Shown: piece after piece, positions 1 to 10,203 of the stretch | Layout of the letters: every line of letters starts with the position of its first letter | Position numbering within the stretch: the first letter of the stretch is position 1 | The notes under the pieces: model-generated | Databases searched by the model: none | What the model was told of the DNA's origin: nothing | Seen by the model: only the letters and a program-made list of their open reading frames with translations | Assembly: GCA_963797565.1 (NCBI GenBank) | Contig: CAWCPM010000010.1 | Span: 62,001-126,000, forward strand | DNA length: 64,000 nt | Reading direction: 5' to 3' | Source: JAICYJ01 sp963797565 | GTDB lineage: Bacteria > Actinomycetota > Thermoleophilia > Gaiellales > JAICJC01 | Position numbers and translations under genes: made by a program

Positions 1-1081
<1,081 letters not shown>

Positions 1082-1122
1082 GGCGGCAGGATATACCCCG
1101 CCTCCGGCTGGTCCGACGTCTC

Positions 1123-1398
1123 CTAGTAGACGGAGACGGCCCGCTGCTCCGTCCAGGTGTGGCCGCTCTTGGTGACGTGCACGGTGAACTCGTGGCCGTT
1201 CGAGGTCTTCACGGTGCAGTCGGCGACGCTGCCGTTGACGACGCAGTGCACGTCGGTGGCCTTGACCGGAGCCATCTCCTGGTTGACCTGATCGCGCACC
1301 TTGCCCTCCATCCACGAGTGGGTGGGATGGAAGTGGTTATAGAGCGGGACCCCCAGCAGCAGCACGGGGAGGAGCACGAAACGACGCAGCCGGCGCAT
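1123..1398 (-). CDS. Small secreted or membrane-anchored hypothetical protein
   Basis: A 91-residue protein of unknown function. It begins MRRLRRFVLLPVLLLGVPLYNHF, a short basic stretch followed by a hydrophobic helix, so it is probably exported or tethered by its N-terminus. The rest is small, polar and has two cysteines (VHCVVNGSVADCTVKT) that could form a disulfide outside the cell. An ATG 72 nt further upstream is in frame but would run into the adenosyltransferase gene. I chose the ATG at 1398 because a hydrophobic segment follows directly and AAAGG lies just upstream. It sits between the mutase and the adenosyltransferase on the same strand. No function is claimed. Confidence 0.6.
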   Translation of the reverse strand: MRRLRRFVLLPVLLLGVPLYNHFHPTHSWMEGKVRDQVNQEMAPVKATDVHCVVNGSVADCTVKTSNGHEFTVHVTKSGHTWTEQRAVSVY

Positions 1399-1435
1399 AC
1401 CTTTGAGATCGGCACGCCGGAAGAAATCTTGACGG

Positions 1436-2011
1436 TCAGGCCAGCGAGCTCCCGGGCTGCCACAGCACATCGCCGCGGCCCTCGTCGTTGTGGACGCGGG
1501 CGAGGATGAACAGCAGGTCGGATAGCCGGTTCAGATACGACAGCGCGTGCGGGTTGACCGCTGCCTCGGCCGACAAGGCAACCACGTGGCGCTCGGCGCC
1601 ACGGCAGACGGTGCGCGCCAGGTGCAGTGCCGCCGACTGGGGCGTGCCGCCCGAGAGCACGAAGCTGGTGAGGGGCGCGAGCCGCTCGCCCTGCTCGTCG
1701 CAGGCGGCCTCGAGAGCGGCCACGTGCTGCTCGGTGATGCGGAGCCGCGACTTGCCGTGGCCGCGCTCGGTGTCGATCGGCACCGCCAGATCGGCGCCGA
1801 GGTCGAAGAGGTCGTTCTGGACGCGTCGAAGCAGATCGGCGGAGGCGGGCTCCAGACCCGTCGCGATCGCGACGCCGATGGCGGCGCCGGTCTCATCGAC
1901 CGTGCCGTAGGCCCAGATCCGGGCCGAGCTCTTGGACACGCGCTCACCGTCGCCGAGCGAGGTCTCGCCCGCGTCGCCGGCGCGCGTGTAGATGCGGTCG
2001 AGGCGAACCAT
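1436..2011 (-). CDS. ATP:cob(I)alamin adenosyltransferase, PduO type
   Basis: 191 residues, the usual length for PduO/MMAB-type enzymes that transfer the adenosyl group of ATP to cob(I)alamin to make coenzyme B12. The ATP-binding N-terminus is clear: YTRAGDAGETSLGDGERVSK, then YGTVDETGAAIG. The C-terminal helix LSYLNRLSDLLFILAR is also typical. It lies upstream of methylmalonyl-CoA mutase on the same strand, the expected partner, so it probably loads that enzyme. Its ATG at 2011 follows a TACCCT -10-like hexamer by 8 nt, so the transcript may be leaderless. It is divergent from the MFS gene, 47 bp away. Confidence 0.93.
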   Translation of the reverse strand: MVRLDRIYTRAGDAGETSLGDGERVSKSSARIWAYGTVDETGAAIGVAIATGLEPASADLLRRVQNDLFDLGADLAVPIDTERGHGKSRLRITEQHVAALEAACDEQGERLAPLTSFVLSGGTPQSAALHLARTVCRGAERHVVALSAEAAVNPHALSYLNRLSDLLFILARVHNDEGRGDVLWQPGSSLA

Positions 2012-2058
2012 CGGCAGACAGGGTACTTGCAGCAGCGGACCCCGGATACCGTGTCGCG

Positions 2059-3255
2059 ATGAGCCCCCGCCCGCGAACGACGCTGATCATCGCCGTCATC
2101 GCCCAGGCGGCGGTCTCGGTCGTGCAGTTCGGCCTGCCGGCCATCGGCATCGAGATCCAGAACAAGTTCGACCTGGGCCCGGCCGGGTTCGGCGCCGTGT
2201 TCGCAGCCGTGGGCCTCGGCTCCGCGGTCGCGCTGATCCCGGCGGGCATGCTGGTCGATCGCTTCGGCGCCCGTCCCGTGCTTCTGATCGGCGCCGCCAT
2301 CAACTTCTGCGCCTACCTCGCGGCCTCGGTCGCACCGAACGCCGCGCTGTTCGCCGCCGCCATCTTCGTGGCCGGGATCGGTTCGTCGGCCGTCCCGGTT
2401 GCCGGCATGAGCAGCCTGCTGCGCGAGTTCCCGCCCGAGCGGCGCGGGATCGCCCTGGGCTGGCGCCAGCTGGCGGTTCCGATGGGCGGCGCCATCGGCG
2501 CTGCGGCGCTGCCGCTGCTGGCCCACGTCGGCGGCGTGCGGCTGGCACTGATCGTGACCGCCTTCGCCACCGCCTCCACCGCCAGCGTGTTCGCGTGGCT
2601 TTCGGCCGCCGGCGGCGGCACCGCCCGGCGCATGCGGCTGGACGGCGCGCTCACCGCTCGCGGCATGCGCCCGCTGCTGGTGGTGGGCCTGCTCTACGTC
2701 TACGCGCTCGGCGCGGCACTCACCTACATCGTCGCCGCGGCGCGCGATGACGGCCTCAGCAAGCCGGAGGCGGGCGCGCTGTTCGTGGTGCTGAACCTCT
2801 CAGCCGCAGCATCGCGGCTGGTCTGGGGCCGGATGGCCGACCGCGGCGGCGGCACCCGCCGCGTGCGCACCCTGGTCGAGATCGGGATGCTGGCCGCGGT
2901 GGCGGGGCTGGCGATGGCGCCCGTGCTGCACGTCGGCTTCGTGCTGGCCGTGCCCGTCACCGTCGCCCTCGGCTTCGGCTGCTTCGGCTGGAACGGCGTG
3001 TTGTACGTCACCGCCGGCGAGCTGGTCGGCCCCGACCGGGCCGCACGCGCGGTGGGCGTGGCATCGACCATGGTGTTCGGCGCCGGCGCGCTGTCCGCAC
3101 CCCTCTCAGGGCTGGTCGCCGAGCACGCCGGCTACGACGTGATGTGGCTGACGGCCGCGGCCTCCTCGGCCGCCGGGGCGGCATTCGCCTGGCGCGCGCT
3201 GGCATGGATGCGGCGGCCACGGACGGGGGCGGCGGTCGGCGTCGCGGCCCGCTAG
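2059..3255 (+). CDS. MFS transporter
   Basis: 398 residues with about twelve hydrophobic segments, the size and layout of a major facilitator superfamily carrier in the cytoplasmic membrane. The loop after helix 2 reads GMLVDRFGARPVLLIGAA, a good match to the MFS loop 2-3 signature (G-x-x-x-D-R-x-G-R-R). A second related loop (GRMADRGGGTRRVRTL) occurs at the start of the C-terminal half. The substrate cannot be told from sequence. It is divergent from the adenosyltransferase; a cobalamin or organic acid link is possible but not supported by anything I can see. Confidence 0.85.
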   Translation: MSPRPRTTLIIAVIAQAAVSVVQFGLPAIGIEIQNKFDLGPAGFGAVFAAVGLGSAVALIPAGMLVDRFGARPVLLIGAAINFCAYLAASVAPNAALFAAAIFVAGIGSSAVPVAGMSSLLREFPPERRGIALGWRQLAVPMGGAIGAAALPLLAHVGGVRLALIVTAFATASTASVFAWLSAAGGGTARRMRLDGALTARGMRPLLVVGLLYVYALGAALTYIVAAARDDGLSKPEAGALFVVLNLSAAASRLVWGRMADRGGGTRRVRTLVEIGMLAAVAGLAMAPVLHVGFVLAVPVTVALGFGCFGWNGVLYVTAGELVGPDRAARAVGVASTMVFGAGALSAPLSGLVAEHAGYDVMWLTAAASSAAGAAFAWRALAWMRRPRTGAAVGVAAR

Positions 3256-3285
3256 ACCAACTAAACCGGCTAGGGCCGGCTGGTC
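3255..3285. terminator. Candidate bidirectional hairpin between convergent genes
   Basis: The 14-bp gap between the MFS stop and the GGDEF-EAL stop, with flanking bases, holds nested inverted repeats: an inner CCGGC/GCCGG pair (3266-3270 and 3275-3279) and an outer GACCA/TGGTC pair (3255-3259 and 3281-3285). There is no long T run on either side, so rho-independent termination is only suggested by the convergent position. Confidence 0.4.
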
Positions 3286-5894
3286 AGCTCCAGCTCCCGT
3301 GCCGGCACCGGGTGGCCGAGCAGGTAGCCCTGGCCGAGGTCGCACCCGTGCTCGAGCAGGAAGTCGAGCTGCTCCTGCGTCTCGATGCCCTCGGCCAGCG
3401 GCTGCAGGTCGAGGCTGTGCGCCAGCTGGATGATCGCGGCCACGATCGCCGCGGCCCCGCGGTCGTGTGGCAGATCCGCCACGAACGACCGGTCGATCTT
3501 GAGCGTGCTGACCGGCAGCTGCCGCAGCCGCTCCAGCGACGAGTGCCCCTTGCCGAAGTCGTCGATCGCCATCTGCACGCCGTGCGCTCGCAGCAGCGCC
3601 AGCGTGTGCGCGGCCCGGGCCGGCTGCACCATCACGGTCGACTCCGTCACCTCGATCATCATGCGGCTGGGGTCGACCCCGGCGCGGCCGGTCGCGTCCA
3701 GCAGCATCTCGACGATGCTCGGCCCCCAGAGGCCGGGCGGCAGGTTGAACGACACCACCAGATCCGCGCCCTGGTCGCTCCACTCGCGCGCCTGCCGGCA
3801 GGCCCCCTCGATCACCCGCCGCGTCATCGGCTCGATCAGCCCCGACCGCTCCGCCAGCGGCACGAACTGCTCGGGCAGCACCAGCCGCCCCTCGCCGTCG
3901 CGCCACCGCACCAGCGTCTCCGCCCCGATCAGCCGCCTGCTCTCGAGCTCCACGATCGGCTGGAAGTGCAGCTCGAACTCGTCCCGCTCGACCGCCCGGC
4001 GCAGGTCACCCATCATCGCCAGCCGCCCCCGCGCCTTGCCGGGTTCGATCGCAGCCGCCTCGTTCTCGATCAGGCCCTTGCCGATGTACATCGCCGTGTC
4101 GGCGTTCCGCAGCAGCTCGTCACGGTCGGTGGCGTCGATCGGGTAGATGCTGACACCGATGCTCAGGCCCACGTGCACGTCCGTGCCGGCCACCAGGAAC
4201 GGCGTCTCCAGCACGCTTCGCACCTTGTTCTCGATCGCCGACACCACCTCCAGCGCACGCGGCACGATCGTCTCGCCGCTGTCCAGCTCCAGGTCGGGCA
4301 CCAGCACCAGGAACTCGTCGCCGCCCTGGCGGGCGACGATGTCGGTGGCACGCGTGACCGACTTCAGCCGCGCGCCGAAATCCTGCAGCAGGGCGTCACC
4401 GGCCTCGTGCCCGAAGCTGTCGTTGATCAGCTTGAAGTTGTCGAGGTCGATGAACAGCACGGCCACGCCGAAGTGGTGGCGATCGGCACGCGCCAGCGCC
4501 AGCGCCAGGTGCTCGTGGAACATCGAGCGGTTCGGCAGCCCGGTCAGCTGGTCGTGGTAGGCGAGGTGCTCGATCTGCGCCTGCGCCCGCATCTGCTCGG
4601 TGATGTCGCGCGCGATCGCCGACACCGCCACGATCCGGCCGGAGTCGTCGACGATCGGCGATTCGGTCAGCGACACGTCCACCGTCGATCCGTCCTTGCG
4701 CACGTGCACGGTCTCGATCTGCTCGATCCGCTCGCCCCGCCCCAGGCGGGACAGCACGTCGGAGGTCTCGTCGACGCCTTCCTCGGCGGCCAGCATCCCG
4801 GCCGCGCGCCCGACCGCCTCCTCGGCCGCGTAGCCGTAGAGCAGCTCCGCGCCTCGGTTCCAGGTGAGGATGGTGCCGCCCAGCGTCTTGGACAGGATCG
4901 CGTCGTTGGTGGTCTCGACGATCGCGGCCAGGTGGCGCATGGCCGCCTGCGCGGCGCGGCTGGCGGTGACATCGCGCAGGTAGACGGTGAACGACGGCGG
5001 CCCGGGCAGGTCGATCTGCGTGATCGCCAGCTCCACCGGGAACTCGCGCCCGTCGCTGCGCCGCCCGGTCGCCTCGGTGGGCAGGCCCAGCAGCCGCGGC
5101 AGCTGCCCGGCCAGCAGCGCATCGATGTCGGCGCGGTGCTCCTCGTCCAGCTTGTCCACCACCAGCAGATCGGTGACCGAGAGGCCCAGCGCGTCGTCCC
5201 GTGCACGTGCGAACGTCAGCTCCGCCGCAGGGTTGAACTCGGTCACCCGCCCGTGCGCGTCCAGCCCGATGATGCACTCGAAGGCCGCGTTCACGATCGC
5301 GCTCTTGCGCGCTTCGCTGGCGCGCACGTCGCGCTCGGCGTCGCGGTGGCGGATGAACTGGCCGACCAGGCTGCCGATGCCCGTCAGCAGGGCCATCAGC
5401 TCGTCGTCAGGCTCGCGCACCCGCGAGCTGAAGAACTCCATCACCCCCGTCACCTCGCCCTGCACGGTGACCGGCAGCGCCAGCGCCGCGTGGATGTCCT
5501 CGCGCGCCGCCTGCGACGAGCGCAGCTGGCCGGGATCGACCCCGACGTCAGGCACCCACAGCGCGACGCCGTCCTGCCAGACCTTGCCCGGCAGCCCCTC
5601 GCCCTTGGCGAACGCGGCATGGCGCGTGGCCAGCGAGAAGCCCACCAGCGGCGTGCCCGGCAGATGCCAGAGGTCGACGCAGCGGATCACCTGCTCATCG
5701 GCGTCGACGCGCCACAGCGCCCCCAGCTCCCAGTCGAGCCCGCGGCAGACGACCTCGAGCAGGCGCGGCGCAGCCTCCGCAAGCGTCTGCGCTTCGGCAA
5801 GTGCGCTCGTCACCGCCAGGTGCGTCCGCAGGCGCTCCTGTACCACGTGGTGACGGCGCTCTCGGTCGCCCTTGGTGTCGCGTCCGTGGCCCAT
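3270..5894 (-). CDS. GAF-PAS-PAS-GGDEF-EAL cyclic-di-GMP signalling protein
   Basis: 874 residues without membrane helices, so probably cytoplasmic. Order: GAF (about 25-180), PAS (190-310), PAS with PAC (320-440), GGDEF (445-605), EAL (630-870). The diguanylate cyclase site is intact (RQGGDEF, near 524) and is preceded five residues earlier by RATD, the RxxD product-inhibition site. The phosphodiesterase domain has ETLVRW instead of EALVRW and NLPPGLW instead of NLSP, but keeps the other acidic and lysine positions: EVTES, IDDFGKGHSS, LKIDRSF, AEGIET and QGY. Both activities are therefore possible, with GAF and PAS setting the balance. It is transcribed alone, convergent with the MFS gene. 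Confidence 0.93.
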   Translation of the reverse strand: MGHGRDTKGDRERRHHVVQERLRTHLAVTSALAEAQTLAEAAPRLLEVVCRGLDWELGALWRVDADEQVIRCVDLWHLPGTPLVGFSLATRHAAFAKGEGLPGKVWQDGVALWVPDVGVDPGQLRSSQAAREDIHAALALPVTVQGEVTGVMEFFSSRVREPDDELMALLTGIGSLVGQFIRHRDAERDVRASEARKSAIVNAAFECIIGLDAHGRVTEFNPAAELTFARARDDALGLSVTDLLVVDKLDEEHRADIDALLAGQLPRLLGLPTEATGRRSDGREFPVELAITQIDLPGPPSFTVYLRDVTASRAAQAAMRHLAAIVETTNDAILSKTLGGTILTWNRGAELLYGYAAEEAVGRAAGMLAAEEGVDETSDVLSRLGRGERIEQIETVHVRKDGSTVDVSLTESPIVDDSGRIVAVSAIARDITEQMRAQAQIEHLAYHDQLTGLPNRSMFHEHLALALARADRHHFGVAVLFIDLDNFKLINDSFGHEAGDALLQDFGARLKSVTRATDIVARQGGDEFLVLVPDLELDSGETIVPRALEVVSAIENKVRSVLETPFLVAGTDVHVGLSIGVSIYPIDATDRDELLRNADTAMYIGKGLIENEAAAIEPGKARGRLAMMGDLRRAVERDEFELHFQPIVELESRRLIGAETLVRWRDGEGRLVLPEQFVPLAERSGLIEPMTRRVIEGACRQAREWSDQGADLVVSFNLPPGLWGPSIVEMLLDATGRAGVDPSRMMIEVTESTVMVQPARAAHTLALLRAHGVQMAIDDFGKGHSSLERLRQLPVSTLKIDRSFVADLPHDRGAAAIVAAIIQLAHSLDLQPLAEGIETQEQLDFLLEHGCDLGQGYLLGHPVPARELELTSRP

Positions 5895-6048
5895 CAGATC
5901 CCCCGGCAGCCGGCAGGTGCCGCACCGCCCTCGAGTTTCACCTTACGCGCGTCTCCGGAAGTCACACTCCACCGTTCGGGTGATACCCGGTAAGAAGTTT
6001 GTTAGGTGAAGAGGATACGGATGGCGCCAGATGACACCACGACCGCGC

Positions 6049-6892
6049 TCAATACTCGTAGAAGCCGCGCCCGGACTTGCGGCCGAGGCGCCCGGCCTCG
6101 ACGTAGCTGCGCAGCAGCGGGCAGGGCCGGTACTTGTCGTCCCCGAGCCCGTCGTGCAGCACCTCCATGATCGCCAGGCAGGTGTCCAGGCCGATCAGGT
6201 CGGCCAGCGTGAGCGGACCCATCGGGTGGTTCATGCCCAGCTTCATGACCGTGTCGATCGACTCGCGGTCGCCCACGCCCTCCATCAGGCAGTAGACGGC
6301 CTCGTTGATCATCGGCACCAGGATCCGGTTGGAGATGAACCCGGGGTAGTCGTTCGCCTCCGCCACCGTCTTTCCCATCGCCTCGGCGGCGGCCACAACG
6401 CTCGTCACCGTCTCGTCGCTGGTCTCGAGGCCGCGGATCACCTCCACCAGCTGCATCAGCGGCACCGGGTTCATGAAATGCATGCCGACGACCTGCTGCG
6501 GGCGCTTCGTGACGGCCGCCAGCCGGGTGATCGGGATCGAGCTGGTGTTGGACGCGAGGATCGCCCCCTCCCCGGCAAGCTCGTCCAGCTGCCCGAAGAT
6601 GCGCAGCTTCAGCTCGACGTTCTCGGTCGCGGCCTCGATCAGGAGGTCGGCGTCGGCCGGCTCGGCCGCCGTCTGGATCCGCCCGAGCGCGGCGTCGCGC
6701 GTCGCCTCGTCCAGCCGGCCCTTCTCGGTCAGCTTCGCCAGCGACGCCTCGATGCCGGATACGGCCTGCTCCAGCTGGCGCGGCGCCACGTCGCTGAGCG
6801 TGACGTCGAAGCCGCCGACGGCAGCTGCTCTGAGCGATGCCCGCGCCCATCTGGCCCGCGCCGACCACGGTGATCCGCCGGATCTCGCTCAT
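6049..6892 (-). CDS. hbd: 3-hydroxyacyl-CoA (3-hydroxybutyryl-CoA) dehydrogenase, frame broken by one base
   Basis: NAD(P)-dependent 3-hydroxyacyl-CoA dehydrogenase of about 280 residues once one base is removed. The N-terminus MSEIRRITVVGAGQMGAGIAQ carries the Rossmann GxGxxG and reads in one frame; from AAAVGGFDVTLSDVAP onward the protein continues in another. An extra base near 6829 explains this: 844 nt is 3n+1, and removing it restores the family spacing. Later motifs are intact: SNTSSIPIT, GMHFMNPVPLMQLVE (catalytic His), NDYPGFISNRILVPMINEA and the C-terminal GRKSGRGFYEY. The start overlaps the thiolase stop (ATGA), so the two form one transcript, consistent with acetoacetyl-CoA/3-hydroxybutyryl-CoA turnover or beta-oxidation. 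Confidence 0.9.
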
Positions 6893-8073
6893 GCCGGCAG
6901 CACCTCGATCAGCATCGCGTCGCCCTGTGCTGCGCCGGAGCAGATCGCCGCCAGCCCGATCCCGCCGCCGCGTCGCCGCAGCTGGTGCACCAGCGTGCCG
7001 ACCAGGCGCGCTCCCGAAGCGCCGATGGGATGGCCGAAGGCGACCGCGCCGCCCTGCACGTTGAAGCGGTCGGGGTCGGCCTCGAGCAGGTCGATGGTGG
7101 ACAGCACCACCGAGCAGAAGGCCTCGTTGATCTCGAACAGGTCGACGTCGGCCACGGTCATGCCGGCGCGCTCCAGCGCCATGCGTGCGGCCGCGGCCGG
7201 GGTGCGCACCAGGTAGGGGTAGTCGTCCGCGACCTGGCCCTCGCTGAGGATCCGGGCCAGCGGCGTCAGTCCCTGCGCCACGGCCCACTCCTCGGACGCC
7301 AGCACCAGCGCGGCGGCGCCGTCGTTGACCCCGGGCGCGTTTCCGGCGGTGGTGGCCCCGTCCTTGCTGAACACGGGCCTCAGCGCCGCCAGCCGTTCGG
7401 CCGACGTGTCGCGGCGCGGGCCTTCGTCGGCCTCGACCACGGTGTCGCCCTTGCGGCCGGGCACCGTCACGGCCACGATCTCGTCGGCCAGGTACCCGGC
7501 GTCCTGGGCCGCCACGGCGCGCTCGTGACTGCGCAGCGCCCACGCATCCTGGTCCTCGCGGGAGCACGCGATCTCGGCCGATACCACCGAGTTCTCCTCG
7601 GCCATGATCCGGTGCGTGAAGGTTGAGGTGAGGCCGTCGCTGGTCATGTGGTCGACCAGCACGCCGTCGCCCATCGTGTAGCCGAAGCGGGCCTTGGGCA
7701 CCAGGTAGGGGGCGTTGGACATGCTCTCCATGCCGCCGGCCAGCACCACGTCGTGGTCGCCGGAGCGGATCAGCAGGTCGCCGTAGGCCGTCGCGCGCAT
7801 GCCGGATGCGCAGACCTTGTTGATCGTGTCGGAGCCGACCCCGACCGGGCAGCCGACCCCGGCCGAGACCTGTCGGGACGGGATCATGCCGACACCCGCC
7901 TGCAGCACCTCGCCCATCACCACGTAGCCGACCTGGTCGGGGCTGACACCGGCCCGCTCCAGCGCGGCACTGCCGGCGTGGATGCCCAGCTGCGGCGCGG
8001 GCAGCGACGCCAGGCCGCCGCCGAGGCGGCCGAACGGGGTGCGCGCGGCACCGAGGATGACGGTTCGTGGCAT
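6889..8073 (-). CDS. Acetyl-CoA C-acetyltransferase (thiolase)
   Basis: 394 residues, standard for tetrameric thiolase that joins or splits acetyl-CoA and acyl-CoA. All catalytic motifs are present: the nucleophilic Cys in INKVCASGM (about residue 89), NEAF, the His in GHPIGASGAR (about 350) and the second Cys in ICSGAAQGDA (about 380). It is the first gene of a two-gene unit with the dehydrogenase, overlapping by four bases. The chain-length preference cannot be read from sequence. It is divergent from the trp operon. Confidence 0.95.
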   Translation of the reverse strand: MPRTVILGAARTPFGRLGGGLASLPAPQLGIHAGSAALERAGVSPDQVGYVVMGEVLQAGVGMIPSRQVSAGVGCPVGVGSDTINKVCASGMRATAYGDLLIRSGDHDVVLAGGMESMSNAPYLVPKARFGYTMGDGVLVDHMTSDGLTSTFTHRIMAEENSVVSAEIACSREDQDAWALRSHERAVAAQDAGYLADEIVAVTVPGRKGDTVVEADEGPRRDTSAERLAALRPVFSKDGATTAGNAPGVNDGAAALVLASEEWAVAQGLTPLARILSEGQVADDYPYLVRTPAAAARMALERAGMTVADVDLFEINEAFCSVVLSTIDLLEADPDRFNVQGGAVAFGHPIGASGARLVGTLVHQLRRRGGGIGLAAICSGAAQGDAMLIEVLPA

Positions 8074-8137
8074 GAAATCAGTCCCTGATCGCAGTGGTGT
8101 GTACTGCCAAGAGGTCTAGCACAGGGGCGCAAACGGG

Positions 8138-8166
8138 TTGACCGGCCGTCGCCGCCCGGTCATACT
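8138..8166 (+). promoter_or_regulatory. Promoter of the trp operon
   Basis: TTGACC at 8138-8143 and CATACT at 8161-8166 are separated by exactly 17 bp, a near-consensus vegetative promoter. Transcription should start about 7 nt after the -10, at roughly 8173-8176. That is at or next to the ATG of the leader peptide, so the trp mRNA appears to begin leaderless. Confidence 0.75.
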
Positions 8167-8175
8167 TCCACTCCC

Positions 8176-8232
8176 ATGCAGACCAAGCCCAACAGCTGGT
8201 GGTGGATTCCCGCGCGAGGTACGGACCGCTAG
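8176..8232 (+). CDS. trpL: trp leader peptide with three tandem Trp codons
   Basis: An 18-codon frame reading MQTKPNSWWWIPARGTDR then TAG. Three consecutive TGG codons at positions 8-10 would stall a ribosome when charged tRNA-Trp is scarce, the sensor step of classical trp attenuation. It is followed within 30 nt by a hairpin-plus-T-run terminator and 70 nt later by trpE. There is no Shine-Dalgarno sequence; the ATG lies 9 nt after the -10 box, so it is probably translated as a leaderless start. Similar tryptophan-rich trp leaders are known in corynebacteria. The frame is too short for ordinary gene finders, but the context is very strong. Confidence 0.9.
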   Translation: MQTKPNSWWWIPARGTDR

Positions 8233-8293
8233 CTGCGCCGCGGCACCCGCTCCTCGCACAGGCCTTTCGCCGGATCCGGCGGGGGGCTTTTTT
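8214..8293 (+). promoter_or_regulatory. trp transcription attenuator (leader stems plus terminator)
   Basis: Downstream of the Trp codons, GCGAGG at 8214-8219 can pair with CCTCGC at 8252-8257 as an upstream stem. The stop codon of the leader lies between the two halves, so ribosome position would decide whether it forms. The terminator follows directly. I have not folded the alternatives and cannot name the antiterminator pairing. Confidence 0.7.
8262..8293 (+). terminator. Intrinsic terminator of the trp attenuator
   Basis: A ten-pair stem, GCCTTTCGCC (8262-8271) with GGCGGGGGGC (8278-8287), three of the pairs being G-U in RNA, closes a six-base loop GGATCC. It is followed immediately by six T at 8288-8293. 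This is a textbook rho-independent terminator placed 9 bp before the trpE start. Confidence 0.88.
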
Positions 8294-8302
8294 GTTGCCC
8301 CA

Positions 8303-9630
8303 ATGACAGACGACCGCATCATCCGAACGCTTCCCGCAGACCTGCTGACGCCGGTCGGCGCCTACCTGCTGCTGCGCGAGGCGCTGGGCGCGCCGGCCTT
8401 CCTGCTCGAGTCGGTCGAGCGGGGCGAGCAGGTGGGCAGGCACAGCTTCCTGGCGGCCGGCTGCGAGACCACCGACTCGCTGGAGGAGGCGATGGCGTTC
8501 ACCGCCACCCGCCCCGGGCCCGGCCCCGGCGACCCGCCGTTCGTGGGCGGAGCGGTCGGCCACCTCAGCTACGACTGGGCGACGCAGCTGGAGCCGGTGC
8601 CGCTGCCGCCCGCCCACCCCGACGACGCGGGCCTGCCGCTGATGCGCTTCATGCTGGCCGACTCGGTGGTCGCGTTCGACCACGTCCGCCGCACGATGTC
8701 GCTGATCGGCCCGCGCAAGGCGGTCGAGCGGCTGGTGGTGGCGCTGTCACAGCCGCCCGCGGCAGCCGCGGCGGCGCCCCGGCCGGAGGGCGCCGCGCAC
8801 CGCGAGATCACGCGCGAGCGCTACATGGCGGCCGTCGAGACCGCCCGCGAGCACATCGCCGCCGGCGACGCGTTCCAGATCGTCCCCTCCCAGCGCGTCC
8901 GCCGCGAGACCGGGGCCTCGCCGTTCGCGATCTACCGGGCGCTGCGCGGCGTCAACCCGTCGCCCTACATGTTCCTGCTCGACAACGGCGAGTTCCAGCT
9001 GGTCGGCTCCTCGCCTGAGGTGCACGTCCGGCTCGACCTGGACGGCACCTGCGAGCTGCGGCCGATCGCGGGCACGCGGCCGCGCTCGGCCGACCGCACC
9101 CAGGACGACGCCCTGGCCGACGAGCTGCTGGCATCCGAGAAGGACCGGGCCGAGCACGTGATGCTGGTCGACCTGGCCCGCAACGACCTCGGCCGCGTGT
9201 GCGAGCCCGGCAGCATCCGGGTGGCACGCTCGATGGTGGTCGAGCGCTACTCGCACGTGATGCACATCGTCTCGAACGTGTTCGGACAGCTGCGCGACGA
9301 CCAGGACGCGGCCTCCCTGCTGCGCGCGACCTTCCCGGCGGGGACGCTGTCGGGCGCGCCAAAGGTGCGGGCGATGCAGATCATCTCGGAGCTGGAGGGC
9401 CGGCGCCGCGGGGTCTACGGCGGCGCCATCGGCTACCTCGGCTTCGGCGGCGACATGGACACCTGCATCGCGATCCGGACGATCGCCATGCGCGACGGCG
9501 TCGCGTACCTGCAGGCGGGGGCCGGGATCGTGGCAGACTCCGACCCTGCGGATGAACACCAGGAGTGCCTGAACAAGCTGGCCGCCCTGGGCGCCGCAAT
9601 CGACCAGGCCGAGACAGGGGTGTACGGGCC

Positions 9631-9634
<4 letters not shown>
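8303..9634 (+). CDS. trpE: Anthranilate synthase component I
   Basis: 443 residues. With TrpG it makes anthranilate from chorismate and glutamine. The chorismate-binding half is well conserved: FQIVPSQR, NPSPYMFLLD, GSSPEVHVR, IAGTRPR, EHVMLVDLARNDLGRVC, and near the end the TFPAGTLSGAPKVRAMQIISELE signature (shown here in part) followed by GGAIGYLGFGGDMDTCIAIRT. The frame stays open upstream into the attenuator, but the ATG at 8303 is the family start and lies just past the terminator. Near the N-terminus LLESVERGEQVGRHSF resembles the LLES feedback motif that binds Trp, so allosteric control on top of attenuation is likely. The stop overlaps the GTG of trpG. Confidence 0.97.

Positions 9635-10199
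<565 letters not shown>

Positions 10200-10203
<4 letters not shown>

Noticed and set aside
3144..5993. A 949-codon open frame on the + strand
   Set aside because: It lies antisense to the GGDEF-EAL gene, is rich in Arg, His, Gln and Pro without any motif, and arises from high GC at third positions of the real gene.
8176..8302. A T-box or other riboswitch before trpE
   Set aside because: No T-box (TGGGACC-like) sequence is present; three Trp codons plus a terminator explain the region fully.
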